Assembly (NCBI GenBank): GCA_013151695.1
Contig: JAADHW010000042.1
Location: 1 to 41,246, forward strand
DNA from: Gammaproteobacteria bacterium
GTDB taxonomy: Bacteria; Pseudomonadota; Gammaproteobacteria; Pseudomonadales; Azotimanducaceae
Direction of reading: 5' to 3'
DNA: 41,246 bases
Below, piece by piece: positions 1-9,958 of the stretch. A program made the translations under genes and the position numbers. Within the stretch, counting starts at the first letter, position 1. Each line of letters opens with the position of its first letter. Below the pieces are notes generated by a model. It was not told where the DNA came from. It saw only the letters and a list, made by a program, of their open reading frames with translations, and did not search any database.

Positions 1-17
1 GCTCCCTAGGATCCAAG

Positions 18-869
18 ATGGCAAATATTGAACACTTAAGCTTTGAATTTTTCCCGCCCCGGGATGAACTTAGCCGTAGCAAATTGGTTGACAATGTTGC
101 CAGCCAACTGGCCTCACTCGGTCCAGAGTTCTTTTCAGTTACCTATGGCGCGGGTGGATCAACTCGAGACGGTACACGCCAAACAATAGCGGCCCTGCAA
201 AGTAAAGGCCATCAGGCCGTCCCTCACCTATCAATGGGTACCGATGAAGCCAATGACATCAAGGCCATGCTCGATAGCTTCAAAGCTAATGGAGTAGACC
301 GCATCGTCGCACTGCGCGGGGACCAACCTTCCGGCTCGGGTGCAAATCACCGTTTAAGCAATAACGCAGAGGCGTTGATACGCTTGATTAGGCAGCACAG
401 CGACAATCATTTTCACTTGACGGTGGCAGCTTACCCTGAGATCCACCCCGACTCGCCCGACACAATGGTAGACATGCAATTCTTCAAACGAAAAGTGGAT
501 GCCGGGGCCAACAGCGCCATTACACAATACTTCTACAATGCCGATGCCTATTGCGATTTCATGGAAAGATGCGCCAGCCAGCGCATCGATATTCCGATCT
601 ACGCCGGTATCATGCCGATCACAAATGTAGCAACTCTGGTTCGCTTTAGTGAGAAAGCCGGTGCGGAAATACCCCGCTGGCTGAGGTACGGGCTGAGTGA
701 TCGCAAGGACAACGAAAAAGACCTCATCGACTACGGCGTAGAGGTTGTATCACGCTTATGCCAGCAGATAACCCAAGCGGGCGCGCCGGGTCTGCATTTT
801 TATACCTTGAACCGCTGGGGTGCAACGACACGAATATGCAACAATCTAGGCCTTCAAGCTTCCACTTAG
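18..869 (+). CDS. metF: 5,10-methylenetetrahydrofolate reductase
   Basis: 283 aa ORF; MetF N-terminus LSFEFFPPRDE, VTYGAGGSTRDGT, VALRGDQP, YPEIHPDS, GIMPITN. Confidence 0.96.
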   Translation: MANIEHLSFEFFPPRDELSRSKLVDNVASQLASLGPEFFSVTYGAGGSTRDGTRQTIAALQSKGHQAVPHLSMGTDEANDIKAMLDSFKANGVDRIVALRGDQPSGSGANHRLSNNAEALIRLIRQHSDNHFHLTVAAYPEIHPDSPDTMVDMQFFKRKVDAGANSAITQYFYNADAYCDFMERCASQRIDIPIYAGIMPITNVATLVRFSEKAGAEIPRWLRYGLSDRKDNEKDLIDYGVEVVSRLCQQITQAGAPGLHFYTLNRWGATTRICNNLGLQAST

Positions 870-1597
870 ACGCGCCTTTGCCTTTTCACTTTCTCATCCA
901 ACAACGGCCGCAAGCAGAGTTACGAATTCCGCTAGACGCCGAACGATCTCACTATCTTTGTAACGTGCTGCGCAAGCGCGCCCAGAATGAAATAAATTGC
1001 TTCGATGGCCACGGTACCGCCTTCGTATGTCGTATAGATGTCGCCCACAACCGTCGCAGCGAACTGGTTGTACAAAACGTTTCTACTCAAGTGGCACCCG
1101 AACTCCATAAAACCGGTATCGCTCTTTCCCTTATTAAGGGACAAGGGTTGGATCGCGGGCTCAAACAAGCAACCGAATTGGGGGCAACCGACATCTGCCT
1201 GTTGCAAACCCGCCGTTCCAATGTGAAATTGGACGACAACCGACGCCAGGCAAAAATGCCACATTGGCAAAAAGTTATAGAAGGAGCGGCGGAACAATGT
1301 GGGCGGCTTCATCTACCCGTGTTACACCCTCCACGCACACCGAAACAGTTACTTGAGCAGGAGCCGAATGACCGCATCATTGTACTTGATCAGTCCGGAA
1401 CGCCACTAAATTCAGGTATTGTAGGCGACGACATGTGGTTAATGGTTGGTCCGGAAGGAGGCTGGGATGCGAGCGAACTGGCTTTATTTGCTGAAACACA
1501 CGCCAGGCTAACCAGTCTGGCAACACATACCCTTAGAGCAGAAACTGTCGCCGGTGTTGCTTTAGGACAACTGGCGTATATTCGATTATCTGGCTAA
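836..1597 (+). CDS. rsmE: 16S rRNA m3U1498 methyltransferase RsmE
   Basis: Motifs SLIKGQGLDRGLKQATELGATDICLLQTRRS, WQKVIEGAAEQCGR, MVGPEGGWDASEL, LRAETVAGVALGQL. ATG at 836 chosen instead of the tracker start at 758; it overlaps the metF 3' end by 34 bp. Confidence 0.93.
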   Translation: MQQSRPSSFHLDAPLPFHFLIQQRPQAELRIPLDAERSHYLCNVLRKRAQNEINCFDGHGTAFVCRIDVAHNRRSELVVQNVSTQVAPELHKTGIALSLIKGQGLDRGLKQATELGATDICLLQTRRSNVKLDDNRRQAKMPHWQKVIEGAAEQCGRLHLPVLHPPRTPKQLLEQEPNDRIIVLDQSGTPLNSGIVGDDMWLMVGPEGGWDASELALFAETHARLTSLATHTLRAETVAGVALGQLAYIRLSG

Positions 1598-1622
1598 TGC
1601 GCCTCTCGCCAAGATCTTCATG

Positions 1623-2105
1623 CTACGCACGGTTGCCCACAAGTTCCTGAACTCGATCTTCAATGAAACTTAGATTTGGAATAGTGGCATGGTCGGTACC
1701 CAGAGTAACTTTAAGCGCATCAGCGATACCCAGTTCAGCTTCCTGATTGACCAAATCTTCTCCGACTAGCTGTAACATTCGCGGCAAACTTACCGCCGCT
1801 ATTCCATAAAATGCTGGTCCTGTCGAATGTCTAGCTCTATTCATTACCACCAAGCAACGAGCAGCACCTGGCGATTCTGATTGTTCAGAAAATCCGCGAT
1901 AGTGAATAACCGGAATATTCTGTCCACGCCAACCAACAAAGCCCATGCACCACGACGGCGTAGCTGATACTTCCTTAATACGACGCCAGGGGACAATTTC
2001 CGCCACGCAGACATTAGGCAACAATAGCTGTTCACCTTCTGCCGGGATCAACACACAAGAGAGTTCATTTACTTCGTTTGCCACCGCTTCCGCCAAGTTA
2101 CTCAT
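1623..2105 (-). CDS. CheW-like adaptor protein of the Pil-Chp cluster (ChpC-like)
   Basis: 160 aa; CheW-type features (LLLPNVCVAEIVPWR, WCMGFVGWRGQNIPVIHY); directly downstream of chpA, as chpC is in Pseudomonas (after chpB). Confidence 0.8.
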   Translation of the reverse strand: MSNLAEAVANEVNELSCVLIPAEGEQLLLPNVCVAEIVPWRRIKEVSATPSWCMGFVGWRGQNIPVIHYRGFSEQSESPGAARCLVVMNRARHSTGPAFYGIAAVSLPRMLQLVGEDLVNQEAELGIADALKVTLGTDHATIPNLSFIEDRVQELVGNRA

Positions 2106-2115
2106 TTCTTTCCGT

Positions 2116-5100
2116 TCAAGATCTTGTTACTAATTCATCGATAGTCGCGAGCAATTCACTCTCTTGGAATGGTTTGCCAAGAAACTTATTAACCCCTAAT
2201 TGACTAGCATGTTCTTTATGCTTGTCGCCGGTGCGCGAGCTAATCATAACGATAGGCAAATTATCGAGCCGGTCATCATGTCGAATTTGGCGCGCAACTT
2301 CGAATCCGTCCATACGCGGCATTTCAATGTCGAGCAACATGACATCAGGGCGTCGCTCTTGCAACATAGCCACCGCCTCAACCCCATCTTTGGCTACCAT
2401 GACATCCATGCCCTGCCTCTCTAGTATTCGCGAGGTCACCTTGCGAACGGTGACACTGTCATCTACTACCATAATGCACCGAGGTCTTCCTTCTAAGCGT
2501 TGTGAAGTGCTTTGCCGTTGCTGGCTCTGACGATGCTGGGCACGTATGAGGGCGAGCAGGTCTAAAATGACCACCACGCTGCCGTCGCCTAAAATTGTTG
2601 CACCGGAAATGCCGCCGACACCTGCAAACTGGGGACCCAGGCTCTTAACCACAATTTCTCGACTACCTTGCACAGTGTCCACATGAATGGCCACTGCATG
2701 ATCACCAGACCGTACTAGCACCACTGGCACACTAGATTGGCTCGAAGAGATATCACGATAGTCTTTGCCAAGATATTGCCCAAGATAGCGTACGCGGTAA
2801 GGCACACCGGCATATTCAAAAGCCTTGCCTTCACTGGCATACAAGTCTCGTAATTGCTCTGGGTCCAATAGAACAATACCCTCTATCGTATTCAGAGGTA
2901 TGGCATACATATCCGCGGCCACGGAGACCATCAATGCTCTATTCACTGATACCGTGAACGGCACCCTTAGAATAAATCGAGCACCTTGACCCGGCCTAGA
3001 AACAATATTGATGCTGCCGCCAAGTTGTTTAACTTCACTATGTACAACATCCATACCAACACCGCGACCGGAAATCTGCGTCACAGCCTTGGCTGTAGAA
3101 AAACCTGGGGCTAATACAAACTGTTGGATCTCTTCATCACTGAGGCTTGCATCTTCTGCCATCAGCCCTCGTTCAAGGGCTTTTGCTCGTACGGTTTCAA
3201 CATCGATGCCCGCGCCATCATCGCTGATTTCAATAACCACATCGCCGCCTTCGCGCAAAATGCGCAGGTCTATTCGACCTTTAGCCGGCTTGCCAAAATT
3301 GCGTCGTAGCTCTGTGCTTTCTATTCCGTGATCAAGCGCATTGCGTAACATATGTTCCAACGGTGGAACCATTCTTTCCAACAGATTCCTGTCGAGTTCG
3401 CCTTCCGCATTCTGAACATGGAATTCAACCTCTTTCTCTAGCTCCGCTGAAACCTGTCGAACGATACGCCTCAGCCTTGGCAACAGACGGCTGAACGGAA
3501 CCATTCGGGTTCGCATCAAGCCTTCCTGTAGTTCAGTGTTTATGCGCGCTTGTTGCAATAGTAATGTTTCTGATTCACGAGCCTTAAACAACAAGGTATC
3601 TTTCAGATCGAGCATGTCCGAAGCACTTTCAGACAAACCTCGGGATAGTTGTTGAAGCTGCGAATAACGATCCATTTCGAGAGGATCAAAGTTATCGTAC
3701 TGGGGCCCATCGCTACGATCATGGCGAAATAAGATTTGTGTTTCGGTTTCGATTTCCAAGCGACGCAGTTGTTCGCGCAGACGTTCGATGGTGGTTTCCA
3801 TCTCATCAAGTGCGCCAGTAAAGTCACTCATACCCTGCTCTACTCGAGCTCGCAAGATCGAATTTTCCCCTGCTAGATTGACCAATTCTTCCAACAACGA
3901 AGAACCTACACGCACCATTTCCTGGCTAGGTCGCTCTAATGCCACAGTTTCAGGTTCGACCTTAACTGTCGACGAAGGCACCACTTCCGGCATAACAGCA
4001 GGCGCAACCTTAGCTTCTACCGCACCCTCAACGTTTTGCACAGTATCTTCAGAGATTACCGGTAAAGGCGCTTCGACAGACTCACCGACAGACTCACTAC
4101 CAGCCTCGCTGGAACTTGGCACCGCGCTTACTGCGGCTTTCACAGCGTTTAATAGGTCAACGATGGCATCGTAGCGGCCATGCAAGTCTGCAAAAAGTGC
4201 CTCATCGATTGCGCGCACATCGTTTTGAACGTTGATGACAGTAGATTCAAATTCGTGGGCCATGTCTCCCAGATCGCTCAAACCACACAATCGAGCACCA
4301 CCCTTGAGGGTGTGCAGGCCACGCAACATGTTTTCCATGTAGATGCGGTTGTCCATTTCCTGAGACCAACTGATCATGTTGGTGTCTAACTCTTCATTAA
4401 TTTCCTCAGCCTCTTCGAAGAAGACCTCGATAAGGTCATCATCAACATCTTCCAGCGGCATTTGCACAGTCTCGCCAGCAGCTGACTCAACTGGCTTATC
4501 CACTGCAAGGCGATCTGATGCTTCAATGACTTCATCTTCATTGCGCAATTCAAGCGGCTGTTCGACCTGCTGCACTTCTTGGTCAGCCTTCGACGAGGCA
4601 AAATTAATCGCTGACAGGCTCTCAATGAGAACTTGTTGGCTCGCTACAGTGCCTCCACCAGCCAGCGTATTGAGCTGCTCGATCAACGCATCGTAGCCTT
4701 GGCGAATCGCAGCGCTTGCCTCTGGCGAGGGTTTACCTGCGACACTGGCTCGGGTAAGCGAGTCGAGCAAAGCTACCGCCAGTTCGCCGAAGTTATCTTC
4801 CTCACTGTCTATCGCTACCGGAATAATATCCGTTAGCGCATTGAGAACTGGACCAATCGAGGCAGTTTCACCCTCGACGAGCTTGCTGATGTGTGATTCG
4901 GCATCAAACAATTGAGCGGTTGCTGGTGCTTCCAACAAGCGGCTAATCGCTGTTGGCTCATCACCGGTAGTGACAATCAGATCATCTGCCACTGCAACAA
5001 ATGCAAGAGGTTCATCCCAATGGGTGCCGGTGCGCAAACAATTGACACAATCGCGAACATGATTTGCTGCTTCGATAAAAAATTCTTGTAGATTTTGGTC

Positions 5101-7737
5101 TGTGGTCCTGTTCCTAAAAGCCTCCACAACCTGATAGGCGGGATCTGCTACAAACAGCATGGATTGAATGTCCGCCATGGCGGCACTTCCCGCTAAGGTG
5201 TGGAATGCGCGCACGATAGCTTCACTTAAGACCCATGGCTGTGCTGTATTTTCTATATCGATAACCGCAAGGTGTTCATCAACTTCTGCGATAAACAGAG
5301 CCAACGTACTGTCTTGTACGCTAGCAGCATCGACACTATCCTCTGTCTCTTGCACATCAGTCACTTGTACATCAGTAGCTTGCAAAGAAGTTTCCTCAAC
5401 TTCTGCCGCGACATCCTGGGTGTCTTGTGATGGGTGGATTTCGCCGCCAGAAGCTAGAATGTCCGCTTGCTCTATGATGGCGTTGATCGCTTCTAAATCA
5501 CCGGGCCTGCCCTGTTCAAAGGCATCACGTAAGGCGGGAACAAGATCACGGGCATTTTTAATGACTTCTACAAATTGAGGATTCGCCTCGACAGTGTTGT
5601 CGATGACCCGATTGAGCATATTCTCAATGCCCCACGCTAATTCACCAATTTCAGCTGCTTGAACAATACGCCCGCTGCCTTTCAAAGTGTGAAAGGCTCG
5701 GCGAATATCATTCAACGGCTCTCCCAGCTCAAAACTTTGTGCCCACTGCGGTAGTGCCTGATTAATGCTCTGGATAACTTCGTCGATTTCCTCGACGAAT
5801 ATTTCAACAATCTCTGGGTCTGGTGCATCAACACTGGCTGCTACTTCGGCCTCAAGCTCGCTTTGGGTTTCGACCACCCCATCAATGTCTGCAAATACAT
5901 CGCCAGACAAATCAAAATTAACTTCTTGCTCAACAACTAACTGGTGCTCAACGAGGGTCTCTAAGTTTGTCTCGTCGATGATGTTTTCTTCACTGAACGC
6001 TATTTCTTCGTTGACCTCTACTTTTTCGCTGACCTCGACTTTTTCGTCGACCTCTACCGCTTCGCTGGGAGCGGGTATCTCAACAGCCTCATCAGTCAGT
6101 TCTTGCGTAGGCTCATCACCCTCGAAAACTGATACGTCAAGGTTTTGTAGGCAGCGCTCGGCAACACCGAGAACTTCTTCAGCTCCAGAGGCATTTTCTT
6201 CAGCTAAGCGCTCAAGGTAGTAGTCGACAGCGCTAACAATATCTGCAAATTGATCAAGTTCTTGCCAATCTGGACGATAGCCCCGAGCCAGCCGATCGCC
6301 GATGTATTTATTAGATTCTTGCAGAATACTGATGGCGCGTTGCAAGGGCATAATGGCCAAAGCACCACATATCTCTTTCAAGATATCGGGTAACGTTTCG
6401 AGGTGCCGGACATCCCAGTGTGTGGTTACAAAATCGACGATACCTTGTTTTACTAACTCAAGGCCGTTACGAGCTTCTCGCAAAACTTGCAGCTGGGCAT
6501 CGCCCGTGATCTGCTCTACTTCTGTTTTGTTGGAACCTTGGACTACGGTATTGAGGTTTTCATCGATTTGAATGAGCGCGCTGGCAATACCTTGAACATT
6601 TTGTGGGTCGTCATCACCGAGTACAACTAGGTTTTCAATAATTGCTATCTGGTCGGCTACTATTTCCCTCGAACTTTCAAACGCTAACACGGAGAGCGTG
6701 CTAGCAATTTGGTTGAGTGGCGTTACTAACCCGCGCAAAGTTTCAAGATCAACGCGCTCAGCCCTTACCAGCAGGTCCAGCCTATCCTTTACAACGGCTA
6801 ATTCTTCACGCAACATTTCAGCAGCACTAGACAACGCCTGACGTCCAGATATGGCCAGCGTGCTATGCTCAACGTCACGCAAAACAGCCTGTTGCAAACC
6901 GTCAACAAGGGCACTGTTATGGTCTCGATCTTGCGTAGCGCGGAGCAATTGCTGGATCAGGTCCATATTTACCGGTCGCCGCAGGGCTGCTGTGCCATCC
7001 TTTGCGAGGTGCTTAATCTCTAAATCAACACGACGCAACAGCTTCACGGACCCACTTTCTAACGCACCTTGCTGGGTGGACAAGCTGATAACAAATTCAC
7101 CAAAAGCTTGCCACTGGCGTTGCAAGGGTGAACCCTCGCTAAGACGCTCTAAACCTGTCGCAATCTTCCTAAGTGTTCTAACTGCTGCTTCACGGTCATC
7201 ACCTTTCAATATAGAGAGCAGTACGTTTTGGTAGGCAGAACGAATGCGCGCTACCTTTTCCGGCCCACCAATTTTTTGATACCTATCAACTACCTCATCT
7301 GTCACTGTTGCAGTCAGGCTAGTTCCAGCACTATCCTCTAGTAGGCTTACGCCCATCAGACCGCGGATTTCGTTTACTAAAGGAATGAATGGGCTGGTGC
7401 TATCCTCTGCACCTCTTTGCAACTCATCCAAATAGCCAGGCAATTCTAGGATACCCTGCATGAGGCTTTGGCCGGCTGTGGTCAAATCGTTTATCTGATT
7501 TGACATCATTGCTTGAGCAAGCTGTTCGAGATGGTCAGCAAGCAATGTGACGCCGTCAAGTTCTAGCATCACAAGTGTTCCATGCACCTGGTGCAAACTT
7601 GTTAAGCAAGCTCTTATACGTGTTTCTTCAGAACCCTGTTCCGCATAATCATCGAGGGCTACGCGAGCCTCGTTTAGGGTTTCGATGAGATCCGACTTGA
7701 TCCAATCTAGCGCAAAATGTTCACTGGCCGTGGCCAT
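2116..7737 (-). CDS. chpA: Multi-Hpt hybrid chemotaxis kinase ChpA
   Basis: 1873 aa; Hpt motifs RRAFHTLKGSGR, RAFHTLAGSAAM, RGLHTLKGGARL plus a degenerate N-terminal LHQVHGTL; CheA P4 (LEHMLRNALDHGIES, DDGAGID, GRGVGMDVV), CheW-like domain, C-terminal REC (MVVDDSVTVRKV...MLLDIEMPRMDG). Confidence 0.95.
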   Translation of the reverse strand: MATASEHFALDWIKSDLIETLNEARVALDDYAEQGSEETRIRACLTSLHQVHGTLVMLELDGVTLLADHLEQLAQAMMSNQINDLTTAGQSLMQGILELPGYLDELQRGAEDSTSPFIPLVNEIRGLMGVSLLEDSAGTSLTATVTDEVVDRYQKIGGPEKVARIRSAYQNVLLSILKGDDREAAVRTLRKIATGLERLSEGSPLQRQWQAFGEFVISLSTQQGALESGSVKLLRRVDLEIKHLAKDGTAALRRPVNMDLIQQLLRATQDRDHNSALVDGLQQAVLRDVEHSTLAISGRQALSSAAEMLREELAVVKDRLDLLVRAERVDLETLRGLVTPLNQIASTLSVLAFESSREIVADQIAIIENLVVLGDDDPQNVQGIASALIQIDENLNTVVQGSNKTEVEQITGDAQLQVLREARNGLELVKQGIVDFVTTHWDVRHLETLPDILKEICGALAIMPLQRAISILQESNKYIGDRLARGYRPDWQELDQFADIVSAVDYYLERLAEENASGAEEVLGVAERCLQNLDVSVFEGDEPTQELTDEAVEIPAPSEAVEVDEKVEVSEKVEVNEEIAFSEENIIDETNLETLVEHQLVVEQEVNFDLSGDVFADIDGVVETQSELEAEVAASVDAPDPEIVEIFVEEIDEVIQSINQALPQWAQSFELGEPLNDIRRAFHTLKGSGRIVQAAEIGELAWGIENMLNRVIDNTVEANPQFVEVIKNARDLVPALRDAFEQGRPGDLEAINAIIEQADILASGGEIHPSQDTQDVAAEVEETSLQATDVQVTDVQETEDSVDAASVQDSTLALFIAEVDEHLAVIDIENTAQPWVLSEAIVRAFHTLAGSAAMADIQSMLFVADPAYQVVEAFRNRTTDQNLQEFFIEAANHVRDCVNCLRTGTHWDEPLAFVAVADDLIVTTGDEPTAISRLLEAPATAQLFDAESHISKLVEGETASIGPVLNALTDIIPVAIDSEEDNFGELAVALLDSLTRASVAGKPSPEASAAIRQGYDALIEQLNTLAGGGTVASQQVLIESLSAINFASSKADQEVQQVEQPLELRNEDEVIEASDRLAVDKPVESAAGETVQMPLEDVDDDLIEVFFEEAEEINEELDTNMISWSQEMDNRIYMENMLRGLHTLKGGARLCGLSDLGDMAHEFESTVINVQNDVRAIDEALFADLHGRYDAIVDLLNAVKAAVSAVPSSSEAGSESVGESVEAPLPVISEDTVQNVEGAVEAKVAPAVMPEVVPSSTVKVEPETVALERPSQEMVRVGSSLLEELVNLAGENSILRARVEQGMSDFTGALDEMETTIERLREQLRRLEIETETQILFRHDRSDGPQYDNFDPLEMDRYSQLQQLSRGLSESASDMLDLKDTLLFKARESETLLLQQARINTELQEGLMRTRMVPFSRLLPRLRRIVRQVSAELEKEVEFHVQNAEGELDRNLLERMVPPLEHMLRNALDHGIESTELRRNFGKPAKGRIDLRILREGGDVVIEISDDGAGIDVETVRAKALERGLMAEDASLSDEEIQQFVLAPGFSTAKAVTQISGRGVGMDVVHSEVKQLGGSINIVSRPGQGARFILRVPFTVSVNRALMVSVAADMYAIPLNTIEGIVLLDPEQLRDLYASEGKAFEYAGVPYRVRYLGQYLGKDYRDISSSQSSVPVVLVRSGDHAVAIHVDTVQGSREIVVKSLGPQFAGVGGISGATILGDGSVVVILDLLALIRAQHRQSQQRQSTSQRLEGRPRCIMVVDDSVTVRKVTSRILERQGMDVMVAKDGVEAVAMLQERRPDVMLLDIEMPRMDGFEVARQIRHDDRLDNLPIVMISSRTGDKHKEHASQLGVNKFLGKPFQESELLATIDELVTRS
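6011..6064 (-). repeat. Three imperfect 18-bp tandem repeats within chpA
   Basis: TTGACCTCTACTTTTTCG / CTGACCTCGACTTTTTCG / TCGACCTCTACCGCTTCG; encodes the acidic linker ...EAVEVDEKVEVSEKVEVNEE. Confidence 0.85.
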
Positions 7738-7767
7738 ACAGTATCCTTTCTTACCGGATGTTAGGAC

Positions 7768-8991
7768 TTAGCCGGTAGATGCGGGTAGTTTGAACCCTTC
7801 TACCGACGACTTCATTTCGTTTGCCATACCGGCCAGCTTGCCGATCGAGCTAGCCGTCTGCTCCGTTGATTCTGCTGTTCTAGAGGTAATCTCTTGAATA
7901 ACGTTCATGGTATTGCTTACGTGTCCCGCGGTAGCGGCTTGCTGTCGAGCTGCGTTAGATATGTTCTGAATCAGCGCAGCTAGAGAGGTAGATACGCCTT
8001 CAATTTCTTCCAGAGCAACACCGGCGTCATGCGCTTTTCGTGCACCGTCAACCACTTCGGCGGTAGTTTGCTCCATGGAGATAACCGCCTCGTTGGTGTC
8101 AGTTTGAATAGTCTTAACCAATGCAGCAATCTGCTTGGTCGCAGCAGATGACCTTTCTGCAAGTCGTTGTACTTCATCTGCAACAACCGCAAAACCACGA
8201 CCAGCATCTCCCGCCATAGACGCTTGAATAGCAGCGTTCAAAGACAAAATATTGGTCTGATCGGCGATATCATTAATCAGTGAAACGATGTCTCCAATTT
8301 CTTGGCTTGATTCTCCAAGACGCTTTATTCTCTTCGCCGTTTCTTGTATCTGGCTGCGGATACTGTCCATTCCGCCAATGGTGTCTTGTACTACGTGAGA
8401 ACCGTTGTTGGCAATTTCAACCGCTCGTTCGGCTACGGAAGCTGATTCAGCGGCATTGGAAGATACCTGGTCAATAGAAACAGCCATCTCGTTGATCGCC
8501 GTGGATGCGGCACCAATTTCTTTGGCTTGATTCTCAGCTGCTGTCGCTAGATCAGTGGCTGTGTCTTGAGTTTCACCCGCCGCTGTGGCGACCTGCACAG
8601 ACAAGTCATTAATGTTGGAAACCAATCCGCGCATCTGGTCGATGGCAAAGTTAATCGAATCAGCGATCGCACCCGTAAAGTTTTCTGTTACAGAAGCGTG
8701 AACTGTTAGATCACCTTCAGCCAAATCAGCCAGCTCGTCTAACAATTGTAATATGGCAGCCTGATTGCGCTCGTTTTGCGTCGCTTGTTCATGTAACTGG
8801 CGCCGAGTACTGCTAACCATCACCATGCCAATGATGGCCATGATAATGACCCCTCCAAGGGCCAATAAAAGTGGCGGACTTTCCAGTACAGACAGTCCAT
8901 CTTGAACTACGAAATATGCCATTCCAAACAAAATTCCGCCCATAGCCGTCATCAACGTCACCAACAGCGGTGACAACTTCCCTGATTTCAT
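7768..8991 (-). CDS. pilJ: Methyl-accepting chemotaxis protein PilJ, short form without a periplasmic domain
   Basis: 407 aa; two adjacent TM segments, PilJ-like HAMP (LADLAEGDLTVHASVTENFTGAIADSINFAIDQMR), MCP signalling tip (QTNILSLNAAIQASMAGDAGRGFAVVADEVQRLAERS); sits between chpA and pilI. Confidence 0.9.
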   Translation of the reverse strand: MKSGKLSPLLVTLMTAMGGILFGMAYFVVQDGLSVLESPPLLLALGGVIIMAIIGMVMVSSTRRQLHEQATQNERNQAAILQLLDELADLAEGDLTVHASVTENFTGAIADSINFAIDQMRGLVSNINDLSVQVATAAGETQDTATDLATAAENQAKEIGAASTAINEMAVSIDQVSSNAAESASVAERAVEIANNGSHVVQDTIGGMDSIRSQIQETAKRIKRLGESSQEIGDIVSLINDIADQTNILSLNAAIQASMAGDAGRGFAVVADEVQRLAERSSAATKQIAALVKTIQTDTNEAVISMEQTTAEVVDGARKAHDAGVALEEIEGVSTSLAALIQNISNAARQQAATAGHVSNTMNVIQEITSRTAESTEQTASSIGKLAGMANEMKSSVEGFKLPASTG

Positions 8992-8999
8992 ATCCTTAC

Positions 9000-9557
9000 C
9001 TATTCGAACTTCTCATTGATATCGATAGCAACATCAAAGAACTTCTTGTCTTTGAGAATTGCCTTAAGTTGGACCTCGTGATACACGCGTCCGCCATGCC
9101 TGAAAGCGCCGACAACATAGGGGCTTAAACCCGCCAAGCCTTTGCCGTCACTCTCTTCAAAACTGTCTTCCAGAAAATGTTGTATCCCCAGTGACTGCTC
9201 GACGATTAAGCCCGCCACAATATCTTCGCTTTCGATGACAAGAACCCGACGCTGACTCACCGGCAGGGTGGTCGGCATGCCTAAGTACTCGTGCATATCG
9301 ATTATAGGTACTAATCGACCACGTATATTGGCAATACCACAGACCCACTTCTTCACTGCAGGCAGCCCGGTCATCCTCGGTACTTGCATGAGTTCTGCCA
9401 CTTCGCCGAGGTTTGCAACCAACCGCGTACCGCCAATCAAGAATCCCAACCCTTGCCATTGGGCCTGACTTTCTTCTTTGTGCGGCAACGGGGCGGCATT
9501 TTTAAATGTCGCCGCCTTAATGTCGTAAAGTACGTTGAGGGCTTCGCTTTGTGTCAT
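9000..9557 (-). CDS. pilI: CheW-like twitching motility protein PilI
   Basis: 185 aa; GFLIGGTRLVANLGEVAELMQVPRMTGLPAVKKWVCGIANIRGRLVPIIDM; between pilJ and pilH. Confidence 0.93.
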   Translation of the reverse strand: MTQSEALNVLYDIKAATFKNAAPLPHKEESQAQWQGLGFLIGGTRLVANLGEVAELMQVPRMTGLPAVKKWVCGIANIRGRLVPIIDMHEYLGMPTTLPVSQRRVLVIESEDIVAGLIVEQSLGIQHFLEDSFEESDGKGLAGLSPYVVGAFRHGGRVYHEVQLKAILKDKKFFDVAIDINEKFE

Positions 9558-9577
9558 GGTCTTATCTAAATCTTTGT

Positions 9578-9940
9578 CTAGGCCAACAGGCCATTTACCG
9601 TATTGATCAAGGTGCGATCATCCACCGGCTTGGTCAGATAACCGCAAGCACCTTGTCGCTCGCCCCAAATTTTGTCTGCATCTTGATCTTTGCTGGAAAT
9701 AATAATCACCGGAATATGACTGGTATCTTCACCCCGGGTGATTTGGCGGGTGGCTTGAAAGCCATTGATACCCGGCATGACCACATCCATTAAAATCATG
9801 TCTGGTTGCTCTGCACTGGCCATGGAAACACCATCGGAACCTGTCGAGGCAGTTAACACCTGGTGCCCTTGGCGCGCCAATGTATTCACCATCTGGTGAG
9901 TCTCAGTTGGCGAGTCGTCTACTACTAGTATTCTAGCCAT
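9578..9940 (-). CDS. pilH: Response regulator PilH
   Basis: 120 aa single REC domain: MARILVVDDSPTETHQMVNTL...ILMDVVMPGINGFQATRQI...GACGYLTKPVDD. Confidence 0.94.
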   Translation of the reverse strand: MARILVVDDSPTETHQMVNTLARQGHQVLTASTGSDGVSMASAEQPDMILMDVVMPGINGFQATRQITRGEDTSHIPVIIISSKDQDADKIWGERQGACGYLTKPVDDRTLINTVNGLLA

Positions 9941-9958
9941 TTTACTCTCAATCTTAGT

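Noticed and set aside
2200-7234. Many + strand ORFs antisense to chpA (e.g. 3788-4174, 5168-5578, 5765-6220)
   Set aside because: Low-complexity Ser/Thr-rich translations mirroring the chpA codons; no recognisable domains or RBS. Frame shadows of a long acidic protein.
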